DNA of 64,000 bases. Source: Saccharina japonica. Its lineage: Eukaryota > Sar > Phaeophyceae > Laminariales > Laminariaceae. Under the pieces are notes generated by a model. It was not told the origin of the DNA, ran no database searches, and saw only the letters and a list, made by a program, of their open reading frames with translations. The stretch covers positions 20,512-84,511 of the forward strand of contig MEHQ01000417.1 in NCBI GenBank assembly GCA_008828725.1, given 5' to 3'. Positions within the stretch are counted from its first letter, which is position 1; every line of letters begins with the position of its first letter. The position numbers and the translations under genes are program-made. This document shows positions 11,601 to 25,319 of the stretch, piece after piece.

Positions 11601-14600
11601 CATCCTAGAGAGATACCAGTCCTGTGGTCACAAAACTACGACACAGAGATACCTCGCTGCAATGCAGTAAGAGTAAGCAGAGCAGACACTGGAATGCCAT
11701 ATACGACAGGCACAACCTACCCTGCTAGCAATCCAGCTGCAGTAGACCTACGAATATCATACCAAATAGTATAAATGAATAGCACGTGAGAGTTTGTTTT
11801 TGTGCCCTCTGCCTCTCAGTCTGTGACCACATAATAATTAGTACCAGGTATCTCTCTAGGAATACATTCTCAGGGCGGACACCAGATGAATTGATGGGGT
11901 AGAAATGGCGGTTTAATGTACGAAGAACGGTTTAATGTACATACGAAGAACGGTTTAATGTACGAAGAACGGTTGAATGAACGAAGAACGGTTTAATGTA
12001 TCATACGAAGAACGGTTTAATGTACGTACGAAGAACGGTTTAATGAACGAAGAACGGCTGAATGAACGAAAAACGGTTTAATGTACATACGAATAACGGT
12101 TTAATGTATGCGCGAAGAACGGTTTAATGAATGAAAAAACGGTTTGATGTACGAAGAACGGTTTAATGAACGAAAAACGGTTAAATGAACGAAAAACGGT
12201 TTAATGTACGAAAAACGGTTGAATGAACGAAAAACGGTTTAATGTACGAAGAACGGTTTGATGAACAAAAAACGGTTTACTGAACAAAAAACGGTTTAAT
12301 GTACGAAGAACGGTTTAATGTACGAAAAACGGTTGAATGAACGAAGAACGGTTTAATGTACGAAGAACGGTTTAATGTACGAAAAACGGTTTCATGTGCA
12401 AATAACCGTTTAATGTATATACGAAGAACGGTTTAATGCGAAGACAAAACAAGAGAAAACAAGACAAAACAGTGTGTTTTTTACCTGTGTGGAAGAAAAC
12501 GCCTTCCTGCCATCCTCCAAAACATCCTTCTCGACATCGCGCAACACCTTGCTCCCCTCGACACCGCCGTTGCCGCCGCCGCCCCCATCCTGCTGCCTCT
12601 CCCGTTGGATGGTGTTCTGCTCACAGGATATCAGAAAACATAAGGAGAACAAGATACCAAAGAATATTGATAAGAAGATCAAACATACGAGTACATGTGA
12701 AATAACACTTTTTTTTCACAGCTACGTATGATAGCTGTTGTTTTTATTTTTTTATATTTAAATCATGGAACCAAGGAATGACACAACATAAAATAAACGA
12801 ACTGTAGAATCATGGGCACGAAACGAATCCACGAATCGAAACGAAACAATGGAACGAACAAACTCAATAGCACTACGTACGCGTACGTATATATGTGCAC
12901 GTTCTTCACAATGAAGCCGTTCTTGCTACCCGTCGACGTCCAGCATCACCAAAGTAAGTGTCCGTGCCGATTCTTCATCCTAGAGAGACACAAGCTCTCT
13001 GGACCAAATATGTCGGTTGACGGTCAAGTGTCAAGTTTGTCAAGCGTCAAGGTTGTCTGTCAAGGCCTTTGGCGTTGTCAAGCCAAAATATCCCCTATCC
13101 CCGGTATAATAATTCCTACAGAACTCATGTGGAAACCCCTCGTTTTTCTAGAAGAAAGTCAGATGGACCTGCAGTGCTGCACTATGGGCTATGTCATGAC
13201 ATAGCCCACTATGACATAGCCCACTATGGGCTATGTCATGACATAGCCCATAGGTGTTGCATACAAAAACATGATAATATTGAAGTTTTCAGTGATTTTG
13301 TACGGCGTTTTTTTAAACCGGGGATTTTTTTTCATTGTCCCCTGTTTTCTTTTGTCAAAGGCTGTCTGTCAGGTGTTTGGTGAATTGTTGTCCGTCAAGG
13401 GGTTCAAAGCCTGACAACCGACATCTTTGCTCTGGACACGTGCTACGATCGAGGAAGCACTTTTTCGCTGAAACGGGTTCGGAATGACGGGAGGGGAGGC
13501 AGGCTGCTTAACCCAAAAAATCGTCGGAACTTCACTTTCGGGTAGCAACATTTCCCGTCGTAAGTTAAAGCGATAGGGTTGCTGAAAAGGACGGGGGGGT
13601 ACATGTACTGGTCGTCTACGTGTCTATAGTAGGTGCGATTCCAAAAATTCTGGAGACAAGGTTGTTATTTCGTATTCAATCAATCCCTACGAAACTCTTC
13701 GTGTTCCATTTTAGCTCGACTCACGAAAAAAAAAACTCTTTTCTTCGGGGTAAATTTTGGGGAAAAAATTGACCTATTACGGGGAGACCATAGTGAATAT
13801 TACCTACGGAACATACAAAAAAAAACTTTATAATTCACCTATTTTTACTATTCATAACAATTTTCCCGAACTATCAATGGTTAGGTCATGGGAATGTCCA
13901 TCGGGTCGTAGCGTCTTTTTTTTGTTCACCTCCAAAATCAGCTGTCGGGGGAGGTACAGGGCTCCTTATGTGACCACGCTCAGAAAATGTAATGGTGCAT
14001 CTCGATGTTGGTAAAACAAAAACTGCTGTAGTAAATAAAAAAAACCTGACCGATTGTGTACCCGTCCTGTCCGGACGGGATAGATAGATGCTGATGCTAG
14101 CAGCTGGAATGAGGATAGCTTTGAAGCGCCGACAATCTGGAAAGACAAAATACACTAATATTATTGCGGAGGACCATAGTAAATAGGACCAAATATTGGT
14201 AGTAAAAATAGGGAAACGTGTGGGTTTTTGTGCATACCGTAGGTCCTATTTACTTGTATTTACTACGGTCCCCTGTAATACTCGTATATACGACACTCAC
14301 AAACAGCGCACGAGCGCCAAAATACATGAGTCGTTTTGATGTGCCAGTTCTTACCTGGGCAGCGGAGAGGACCGATGTAACGCCCGGACAAAACGCATCC
14401 GTGACTCGCCACAGCAGCTCCACGTTGCCTCGCCCGGCCTCGGCAAACGCGGACCCCGCGCCGCCCCCTCCGCCCCCGCCACCTACCGAACCCCCGGCTC
14501 CGCCCCGGCCATCTCGGGAGCCGTCGTGTACCTTTTGCAAAGAGACGCAGCAGTATATACATATTCGGCTAAGAAAGGTTAATTCGGTTGGTTTGACAAC

Positions 14601-17600
14601 AAACGTTATATTTCTTTCTTTCTGTACTTTACGTAAAAATATTTCGTACGCGCATGCATATACTTGAAATACGCGTACGTAGGGGGATTTGTTTGGTTGT
14701 TTCTTAGTTGGTTAGAATGTTGGTAAGTCTTAGTTAGTTTAGATCGTTAGTTACAGTAGTGGTTCGTTCAATAGCCAGTTTAGTTAGCAGTGGAATCGGT
14801 ACCTGTCTCCAATGTATAGCTATATACATCCCTGCATGGAGGTAATACAAACCCGTATATAGTACCAGGGTATATATATATATATAGTACACGCGATGGA
14901 AGTATCCCACACAGTTATATAGAAAATATGAGAATCGACGAAATCCTTGATCTCACACCTGCAGTTTTCATTTTTTATTAGGAATACACTCTATAGGTTA
15001 AACTTCGACTGTGAAGCAAGAATACTACAGTATTATCTTACGCTGAAAAGGAACACCGACTGCCGGGAAATCTGCGCTGTGGCGGCCATGATCGAGTATC
15101 GACAGGCAGCGGAGTCCATGCGGTGGGCGCTAGCGGAGGGCTCAGGTTTCCTGTTCCCAAGCGTCCTAGAAAGCGGGGACAAGGGAAACCTGGCGCTGAC
15201 GCCGGCGCAGATGACCTCGAACCTCCAGTCCCATTTGCGCGCAGCGGGTATGGAGGACAAGCGGTATACTTTGCACTCCTTCCGAGTGGGAGGGGCAGCG
15301 AGCCACAATATGGATGGGACGGCCATGGACGTTCTCATGAAATACGTAGGATGGAAGTCCGTGGCCGTGGCGAGCAGATACGTCGGGGTAACTTCATCCG
15401 CGTCGGCGGCGAACGGAACGAAGCGTTCGCGCGACACTGCGTTTATACAGGCAGACGAGTTACCACTGTCGGAAGGGTTCGGAAAATCGTACGCGGCGTT
15501 CCCACGGAACAACTAACGGGAGCAGAACCCCAAAGGGGCTCGTAGGCTAGAAGTTTGGGGATAATAAGGGAGTAAAGGAACCCGCTGAAAGGAAATACTA
15601 CAAACAAGCGACGGCAGTGAGATAAGAGAAGGGTCAACAAGTATGGGTGTGATCTCATGCCACAGCAGAGAGGCCTCATTGATCCCAAACTATATACGAA
15701 TTAACCTACGTCGAAATGTTACAACAGTAATCTACAATCCCGAATAAAGAGGGGATGCCAGCAGGGCGAACCCCTGTTCCGGAAAGCCTATTTGTTGTGC
15801 TAAAAGAGAGGGTAGGCGAGGCGCACTCCGTGGACGACTGCATAGCTCGACAACAGCACGACAAAGTAGAAAAGAGGTTAGGGAAAAAAACAGACCATCC
15901 CGCCCACCCATCGTTAGTAGCGACGGGTACCGTCGACAACGACATCAGTTTTATTCGCGGTTTTGTTTTTGTTTTGTTTTTTACCAGGGTACCTACTCTC
16001 TGCGACGCGGTGCCGCGCTGATTGTCAGAGAATCAACGCGGGAGTAGTAACCCCGGGTGAGAGTCTCCGGCTGATCGCAGCAGGAGGCCTCATTGATCCC
16101 AAACTATATACGAATTAACCTACGTCGAAATGTTACAACAGTATTATCTTACGCTGCCAACGATCGTTCAACGTAAGTATTGGATTGGATGAGGCCTCCT
16201 GCCCCGGGCGGTGGTCCTACCTCTGCTACATGCAGTCTCTGAGTGATTCGTGGACCATATCCGACTATCACCTTTTTGTGTCAAACTAGACTCAGTTGAT
16301 TGGGTAAGGATTTTACAACCTTGACAAAAAAACAGCAAAAAACAAAAACAAACAGTACCTTCGGCTATCATTATCATCGGACGGCAAACCTCAAAACTAG
16401 AACAATCGGCTGTCAAATGTATTTAATAGATAATTGCAACCGGTCGCCCCGGTGGGCTAGCAGGTAACCACGAAGCTTGTTAGAGTCAAGGTCGTGAGTT
16501 CGAGCCCCCCCCCGGAGTGCATGCTCGTAGGGACTTTTTCTCGCAAAAACAATATCTCGACTAGCGGAAAGCGCGAGAGCGTGAGTGAGCAAAATTCGAT
16601 GAATATCGACGAGCTTTGGGAAGGCTGAATGAACCCTCTGCGCGATAAAAATCAAGGCAAGAACCGTAGTGGAGCAGGAGGGAGAGGAGCCTACTTTGTG
16701 ACCCCGGATCTGAGTCACGATTAGGGAGGGGAGAGAAAGGAAGGGCGAAGATAATAAATAGGATGAAAAAAATAAATAAAATGCCACACCCTCTCCCTAT
16801 CTCTCACCTTGAACGACATGTTGGCAGCCTTGCGCGTAAACGCCGCCAATATGGTCGTGTACAGGCTGTAGTTCTCCAGGACCCAGCCGGCCCAAGGCTC
16901 GTAAGAGAAGCTGCCGCCCCGCCTACTGCCGCCTCCACCACCCCCGGGGGTGCCCGGGCCGCGTCCCCCCCTCGTTGATGACGGGGATCGTCGGCCTGTT
17001 CGAGGGGTCCCCCGCCCCCCCCCGCCCCCGCCCCCGCCCCCGCCGCCGCTACCGGCGTGAGAGTCGTTGGCGTTCCCACGCAACGGCTCTATCCGCTGTG
17101 AGAGGGAGGGGAGGGGGTAGGGGAGGGGGTAGGGGTAGGGGTAGGGGTAGGGGAGGGGAGGGGAGGTTTTAAGGCTCGCTCAGATTGCGTGCGTCTTTTT
17201 GGCGGGCCCTTAGTGCCGTAGTTCTACATACCACACCCCGGTTCGGCAGGCGCTGAACAGGAATGCTGCTGATGCTCGTTCGTGCACCGGACGGGTCGCG
17301 CGTTTTTTTTTAATCAGCGACTTCCCATCGCAACAGTAAGCGGAATTAAGAAAACACGAGGGCTGACGCGTGGGGCGGCCCGGGCGGTGGTGCGGCGCCG
17401 ATCGGGGTCGGGTGGAGGGCGGTAGAGCCGGTCTCCCGCGGGGCATACCGAAACCGGTATAGTCGTGAAGATCCCAAACGACATCATCATCATCATCACC
17501 ACCACCGAAGCGTATTATATTAAGGGGGGCTTCGCCGCGGCGGGCTGACGCCCGCCTGCGGCTACGCGCAATTCCCGTAACGGCGAAGAGTAAGAGAGGT

Positions 17601-20600
17601 AGAATAATAGGTAAGCTTAGGGCGCACAAAAGAAACTACATACTGCCAAGGGGTGTACAATTAATAACAGCACAGGGCACCCACAGCCACCTGATCAGAA
17701 ACACTACAGTAATTCTAACCCAGGCTGAGTTTCCTATTTACTCGAGAGAGGGTGCGTTCTATACTAAATTTTCATTGTAACGGTTCCCGAATCTCTTATT
17801 CCCTTGTATACCTCAGTCTGGGTTGTTAGTACCCTGTTTCAAATTAAGTGTCCTACTATACTGCTTTACAGCAGTAGTACTTCAACCATTTACATTAGTT
17901 CGCTTGTATGTGCTAATGATGAAAATATACTGACGGTGAAGTACTGCGAGCTGAGTAAAATGCTGTATTCAACAACACATGGGGTGGCTGGCCGTTGTGT
18001 TTTTTTTTTTTTAATTTTTATTTATTGTATTTTTCTGTCACCTCTCCTGGGGAAGCACGACACTTTCGTTCTTTGTCTTTTGTTATCGTTTTTGTTTGTT
18101 TGTTGATCTGTTTTATTTTATTTATTTTTATTAGTGTTCCCTTCTCGCATTTTCTTTTCGTTTTTTCCTCTTTCACGCAGCTGGGCTGCTAGCAGAGTGG
18201 GTCGTGCCTGTCGTATACAGCATTGCATTGTCTCCTCTGCTGCTTACTGCATTGCAGCGTAGTATCTCTGTGTCGTTGTTTTGTGACCACATAACTGGTA
18301 CCTGGTATCTGGTATCTCTCTAGGATGAAGAATCGGCACAGACACTACCGTGGGTGTGCCGGATGTCGACGGGTAGAAAGGACGGAAACACACAATGATG
18401 AACAGCTGCAGTATAGAGAACGATAACAGAAGAACATATACACATATCATACACATAAAGAGAGAACCACATGCATATACCTGGTATATACGTATTTACA
18501 GTACAGTTACAGAACCGAAATAAGCATACTTGGAGAAGCACGGGTGGAACTTTATATACGACCAAAAACTTACGTACCAGCTGTACCGGAAACAACTACG
18601 TACACGCGTAACGAACCACGTTCCACCAGATGGAGAGAGTTAGACGGAGTGTGAGCGCGAGGAGGGTTTATCTGCGCGTCACACTGACACCCCCCTAGTA
18701 TGAGGAAAAGAGAGAGATGTACGCACATATAAGCCACCACTTCACGCGGAGTCGGGCACGAGTATAATAACAATCTGGGTGGAACGTGTACGTAGTTGTT
18801 TCCGGTACAGCTGGTACGTAGTTGTATGGTCGTTTATAAAGTTCCACCCGTGTCTCGCCAAGTATGCTTATTTCGGTTATCTAAATGTACTGTAAATACG
18901 TACCAGGTATATACCAGGTATATGCATGTATGTGGGTCTCTCTTTATGTGTATGATATGTGTATATGTTCTTCTGTTATCGTTCTCTATACTGCAGCTGT
19001 TCATCATTGTGTGTTTCCGTCCTTTCTACCCGTCGACATCCGGCACACCCACGGTAGTGTCTGTGCCGATTCTTCATCCTAGAGAGATACCAGATACCAG
19101 GTACCAGTTATGTGGTCACAAAACAACGACACAGAGATACTACGCTGCAATGCAGTAAGCAGCAGAGGAGACAATGCAATGCTGTATACGACAGGCACGA
19201 CCCACTCTGCTAGCAGCCCAGCTGCGTGAAAGAGGAAAAAACGAAAAGAAAATGCGAGAAGGGAACACTAATAAAAATAAATAAAATAAAACAGATCAAC
19301 AAACAAACAAAAACGATAACAAAAGACAAAGAACGAAAGTGTCGTGCTTCCCCAGGAGAGGTGACAGAAAAATACAATAAATAAAAATTAAAAAAAAAAA
19401 AACACAACGGCCAGCCACCCCATGTGTTGTTGAATACAGCATTTTACTCAGCTCGCAGTACTTCACCGTCAGTATATTTTCATCATTAGCACATACAAGC
19501 GAACTAATGTAAATGGTTGAAGTACTACTGCTGTAAAGCAGTATAGTAGGACACTTAATTTGAAACAGGGTACTAACAACCCAGACTGAGGTATACAAGG
19601 GAATAAGAGATTCGGGAACCGTTACAATGAAAATTTAGTATAGAACGCACCCTCTCTCGAGTAAATAGGAAACTCAGCCTGGGTTAGAATTACTGTAGTG
19701 TTTCTGATCAGGTGGCTGTGGGTGCCCTGTGCTGTTATTAATTGTACACCCCTTGGCAGTATGTAGTTTCTTTTGTGCGCCCTAAGCTTACCTATTATTC
19801 TACCTCTCTTACTCTTCGCCGTTACGGGAATTGCGCGTAGCCGCAGGCGGGCGTCAGCCCGCCGCGGCGAAGCCCCCCTTATAATATAATACGCTTCGGT
19901 GGTGGTGATGATGATGATGATGTCGTTTGGGATCTTCACGACTATACCGGTTTCGGTATGCCCCGCGGGAGACCGGCTCTACCGCCCTCCACCCGACCCC
20001 GATCGGCGCCGCACCACCGCCCGGGCCGCCCCACGCGTCAGCCCTCGTGTTTTCTTAATTCCGCTTACTGTTGCGATGGGAAGTCGCTGATTAAAAAAAA
20101 ACGCGCGACCCGTCCGGTGCACGAACGAGCATCAGCAGCATTCCTGTTCAGCGCCTGCCGAACCGGGGTGTGGTATGTAGAACTACGGCACTAAGGGCCC
20201 GCCAAAAAGACGCACGCAATCTGAGCGAGCCTTAAAACCTCCCCTCCCCTCCCCTACCCCTACCCCTACCCCTACCCCCTCCCCTACCCCCTCCCCTCCC
20301 TCTCACAGCGGATAGAGCCGTTGCGTGGGAACGCCAACGACTCTCACGCCGGTAGCGGCGGCGGGGGCGGGGGCGGGGGCGGGGGGGGGCGGGGGACCCC
20401 TCGAACAGGCCGACGATCCCCGTCATCAACGAGGGGGGGACGCGGCCCGGGCACCCCCGGGGGTGGTGGAGGCGGCAGTAGGCGGGGCGGCAGCTTCTCT
20501 TACGAGCCTTGGGCCGGCTGGGTCCTGGAGAACTACAGCCTGTACACGACCATATTGGCGGCGTTTACGCGCAAGGCTGCCAACATGTCGTTCAAGGTGA

Positions 20601-23600
20601 GAGATAGGGAGAGGGTGTGGCATTTTTTTATTTTTTTCATCCTATTTATTATCTTCGCCCTTCCTTTCTCTCCCCTCCCTAATCGTGACTCAGATCCGGG
20701 GTCACAAAGTAGGCTCCTCTCCCTCCTGCTCCACTACGGTTCTTGCCTTGATTTTTATCGCGCAGAGGGTTCATTCAGCCTTCCCAAAGCTCGTCGATAT
20801 TCATCGAATTTTGCTCACTCACGCTCTCGCGCTTTCCGCTAGTCGAGATATTGTTTTTGCGAGAAAAAGTCCCTACGAGCATGCACTCCGGGGGGGGGCT
20901 CGAACTCACGACCTTGACTCTAACAAGCTTCGTGGTTACCTGCTAGCCCACCGGGGCGACCGGTTGCAATTATCTATTAAATACATTTGACAGCCGATTG
21001 TTCTAGTTTTGAGGTTTGCCGTCCGATGATAATGATAGCCGAAGGTACTGTTTGTTTTTGTTTTTTGCTGTTTTTTTGTCAAGGTTGTAAAATCCTTACC
21101 CAATCAACTGAGTCTAGTTTGACACAAAAAGGTGATAGTCGGATATGGTCCACGAATCACTCAGAGACTGCATGTAGCAGAGGTAGGACCACCGCCCGGG
21201 GCAGGAGGCCTCATCCAATCCAATACTTACGTTGAACGATCGTTGGCAGCGTAAGATAATACTGTTGTAACATTTCGACGTAGGTTAATTCGTATATAGT
21301 TTGGGATCAATGAGGCCTCCTGCTGCGATCAGCCGGAGACTCTCACCCGGGGTTACTACTCCCGCGTTGATTCTCTGGCAATCAGCGCGGCACCGCGTCG
21401 CAGAGAGTAGGTACCCTGGTAAAAAACAAAACAAAAACAAAACCGCGAATAAAACTGATGTCGTTGTCGACGGTACCCGTCGCTACTAACGATGGGTGGG
21501 CGGGATGGTCTGTTTTTTCCCTAACCTCTTTTCTACTTTGTCGTGCTGTTGTCGAGCTATGCAGTCGTCCACGGAGTGCGCCTCGCCTACCCTCTCTTTT
21601 AGCACAACAAATAGGCTTTCCGGAACAGGGGTTCGCCCTGCTGGCATCCCCTCTTTATTCGGGATTGTAGATTACTGTTGTAACATTTCGACGTAGGTTA
21701 ATTCGTATATAGTTTGGGATCAATGAGGCCTCTCTGCTGTGGCATGAGATCACACCCATACTTGTTGACCCTTCTCTTATCTCACTGCCGTCGCTTGTTT
21801 GTAGTATTTCCTTTCAGCGGGTTCCTTTACTCCCTTATTATCCCCAAACTTCTAGCCTACGAGCCCCTTTGGGGTTCTGCTCCCGTTAGTTGTTCCGTGG
21901 GAACGCCGCGTACGATTTTCCGAACCCTTCCGACAGTGGTAACTCGTCTGCCTGTATAAACGCAGTGTCGCGCGAACGCTTCGTTCCGTTCGCCGCCGAC
22001 GCGGATGAAGTTACCCCGACGTATCTGCTCGCCACGGCCACGGACTTCCATCCTACGTATTTCATGAGAACGTCCATGGCCGTCCCATCCATATTGTGGC
22101 TCGCTGCCCCTCCCACTCGGAAGGAGTGCAAAGTATACCGCTTGTCCTCCATACCCGCTGCGCGCAAATGGGACTGGAGGTTCGAGGTCATCTGCGCCGG
22201 CGTCAGCGCCAGGTTTCCCTTGTCCCCGCTTTCTAGGACGCTTGGGAACAGGAAACCTGAGCCCTCCGCTAGCGCCCACCGCATGGACTCCGCTGCCTGT
22301 CGATACTCGATCATGGCCGCCACAGCGCAGATTTCCCGGCAGTCGGTGTTCCTTTTCAGCGTAAGATAATACTGTAGTATTCTTGCTTCACAGTCGAAGT
22401 TTAACCTATAGAGTGTATTCCTAATAAAAAATGAAAACTGCAGGTGTGAGATCAAGGATTTCGTCGATTCTCATATTTTCTATATAACTGTGTGGGATAC
22501 TTCCATCGCGTGTACTATATATATATATATACCCTGGTACTATATACGGGTTTGTATTACCTCCATGCAGGGATGTATATAGCTATACATTGGAGACAGG
22601 TACCGATTCCACTGCTAACTAAACTGGCTATTGAACGAACCACTACTGTAACTAACGATCTAAACTAACTAAGACTTACCAACATTCTAACCAACTAAGA
22701 AACAACCAAACAAATCCCCCTACGTACGCGTATTTCAAGTATATGCATGCGCGTACGAAATATTTTTACGTAAAGTACAGAAAGAAAGAAATATAACGTT
22801 TGTTGTCAAACCAACCGAATTAACCTTTCTTAGCCGAATATGTATATACTGCTGCGTCTCTTTGCAAAAGGTACACGACGGCTCCCGAGATGGCCGGGGC
22901 GGAGCCGGGGGTTCGGTAGGTGGCGGGGGCGGAGGGGGCGGCGCGGGGTCCGCGTTTGCCGAGGCCGGGCGAGGCAACGTGGAGCTGCTGTGGCGAGTCA
23001 CGGATGCGTTTTGTCCGGGCGTTACATCGGTCCTCTCCGCTGCCCAGGTAAGAACTGGCACATCAAAACGACTCATGTATTTTGGCGCTCGTGCGCTGTT
23101 TGTGAGTGTCGTATATACGAGTATTACAGGGGACCGTAGTAAATACAAGTAAATAGGACCTACGGTATGCACAAAAACCCACACGTTTCCCTATTTTTAC
23201 TACCAATATTTGGTCCTATTTACTATGGTCCTCCGCAATAATATTAGTGTATTTTGTCTTTCCAGATTGTCGGCGCTTCAAAGCTATCCTCATTCCAGCT
23301 GCTAGCATCAGCATCTATCTATCCCGTCCGGACAGGACGGGTACACAATCGGTCAGGTTTTTTTTATTTACTACAGCAGTTTTTGTTTTACCAACATCGA
23401 GATGCACCATTACATTTTCTGAGCGTGGTCACATAAGGAGCCCTGTACCTCCCCCGACAGCTGATTTTGGAGGTGAACAAAAAAAAGACGCTACGACCCG
23501 ATGGACATTCCCATGACCTAACCATTGATAGTTCGGGAAAATTGTTATGAATAGTAAAAATAGGTGAATTATAAAGTTTTTTTTTGTATGTTCCGTAGGT

Positions 23601-25285
23601 AATATTCACTATGGTCTCCCCGTAATAGGTCAATTTTTTCCCCAAAATTTACCCCGAAGAAAAGAGTTTTTTTTTTCGTGAGTCGAGCTAAAATGGAACA
23701 CGAAGAGTTTCGTAGGGATTGATTGAATACGAAATAACAACCTTGTCTCCAGAATTTTTGGAATCGCACCTACTATAGACACGTAGACGACCAGTACATG
23801 TACCCCCCCGTCCTTTTCAGCAACCCTATCGCTTTAACTTACGACGGGAAATGTTGCTACCCGAAAGTGAAGTTCCGACGATTTTTTGGGTTAAGCAGCC
23901 TGCCTCCCCTCCCGTCATTCCGAACCCGTTTCAGCGAAAAAGTGCTTCCTCGATCGTAGCACGTGTCCAGAGCAAAGATGTCGGTTGTCAGGCTTTGAAC
24001 CCCTTGACGGACAACAATTCACCAAACACCTGACAGACAGCCTTTGACAAAAGAAAACAGGGGACAATGAAAAAAAATCCCCGGTTTAAAAAAACGCCGT
24101 ACAAAATCACTGAAAACTTCAATATTATCATGTTTTTGTATGCAACACCTATGGGCTATGTCATGACATAGCCCATAGTGGGCTATGTCATAGTGGGCTA
24201 TGTCATGACATAGCCCATAGTGCAGCACTGCAGGTCCATCTGACTTTCTTCTAGAAAAACGAGGGGTTTCCACATGAGTTCTGTAGGAATTATTATACCG
24301 GGGATAGGGGATATTTTGGCTTGACAACGCCAAAGGCCTTGACAGACAACCTTGACGCTTGACAAACTTGACACTTGACCGTCAACCGACATATTTGGTC
24401 CAGAGAGCTTGTGTCTCTCTAGGATGAAGAATCGGCACGGACACTTACTTTGGTGATGCTGGACGTCGACGGGTAGCAAGAACGGCTTCATTGTGAAGAA
24501 CGTGCACATATATACGTACGCGTACGTAGTGCTATTGAGTTTGTTCGTTCCATTGTTTCGTTTCGATTCGTGGATTCGTTTCGTGCCCATGATTCTACAG
24601 TTCGTTTATTTTATGTTGTGTCATTCCTTGGTTCCATGATTTAAATATAAAAAAATAAAAACAACAGCTATCATACGTAGCTGTGAAAAAAAAGTGTTAT
24701 TTCACATGTACTCGTATGTTTGATCTTCTTATCAATATTCTTTGGTATCTTGTTCTCCTTATGTTTTCTGATATCCTGTGAGCAGAACACCATCCAACGG
24801 GAGAGGCAGCAGGATGGGGGCGGCGGCGGCAACGGCGGTGTCGAGGGGAGCAAGGTGTTGCGCGATGTCGAGAAGGATGTTTTGGAGGATGGCAGGAAGG
24901 CGTTTTCTTCCACACAGGTAAAAAACACACTGTTTTGTCTTGTTTTCTCTTGTTTTGTCTTCGCATTAAACCGTTCTTCGTATATACATTAAACGGTTAT
25001 TTGCACATGAAACCGTTTTTCGTACATTAAACCGTTCTTCGTACATTAAACCGTTCTTCGTTCATTCAACCGTTTTTCGTACATTAAACCGTTCTTCGTA
25101 CATTAAACCGTTTTTTGTTCAGTAAACCGTTTTTTGTTCATCANGGTCGTAGTCCGTCGTGGTCCGGAAGTATGCCGTCGCCGCCGCCGCTGGGCTAGCA
25201 GCGGTAGCAGTCCCCGCCGCCGCCGCGATCATTCCGCCGCTACCGATACCGATACCGCCGATACCGCTGCCGCCCCACCCGCGAG

Positions 25286-25319
<34 letters not shown>

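Larger units (their letters stand above)
12259..18606. repeat. Left arm of 6.35-kb inverted repeat (palindrome)
   Basis: Positions pair with the right arm at a nearly constant coordinate sum of 37402-37404, drifting only by small indels. The arms contain three SMPD4-like exons, a tyrosine-recombinase element, a SINE and a MITE. Small differences exist, such as CTGACAATC against CTGGCAATC near 16.03/21.38 kb and differing A-run lengths near 15.88 and 16.77 kb. The arms diverge most near the centre. Confidence 0.95.
18785..25143. repeat. Right arm of the inverted repeat, ending at an N
   Basis: Reverse complement of 12259-18606. It ends at the single N at 25144, inside the AAGAACGG-type minisatellite that continues past the equivalent point in the left arm. 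The spacer at 18607-18784 is about 178 bp, GC-mixed, and shows no gene. Confidence 0.95.

Noticed and set aside
17210-17629. 139-codon minus-strand frame upstream of the exon at 17095
   Set aside because: Part of a GC-rich dispersed repeat (GGCTTCGCC...GGGCTGA.GCCCGCC) that recurs near 53.65 and 59.95 kb; no SMPD4 similarity, so not the missing exon.
20309-24917. A second, divergent SMPD4-like gene on the plus strand
   Set aside because: Only three exons exist, they are near-identical mirror images of the left arm, and the copy ends at an N; an assembly or palindrome copy is more likely than a second gene.
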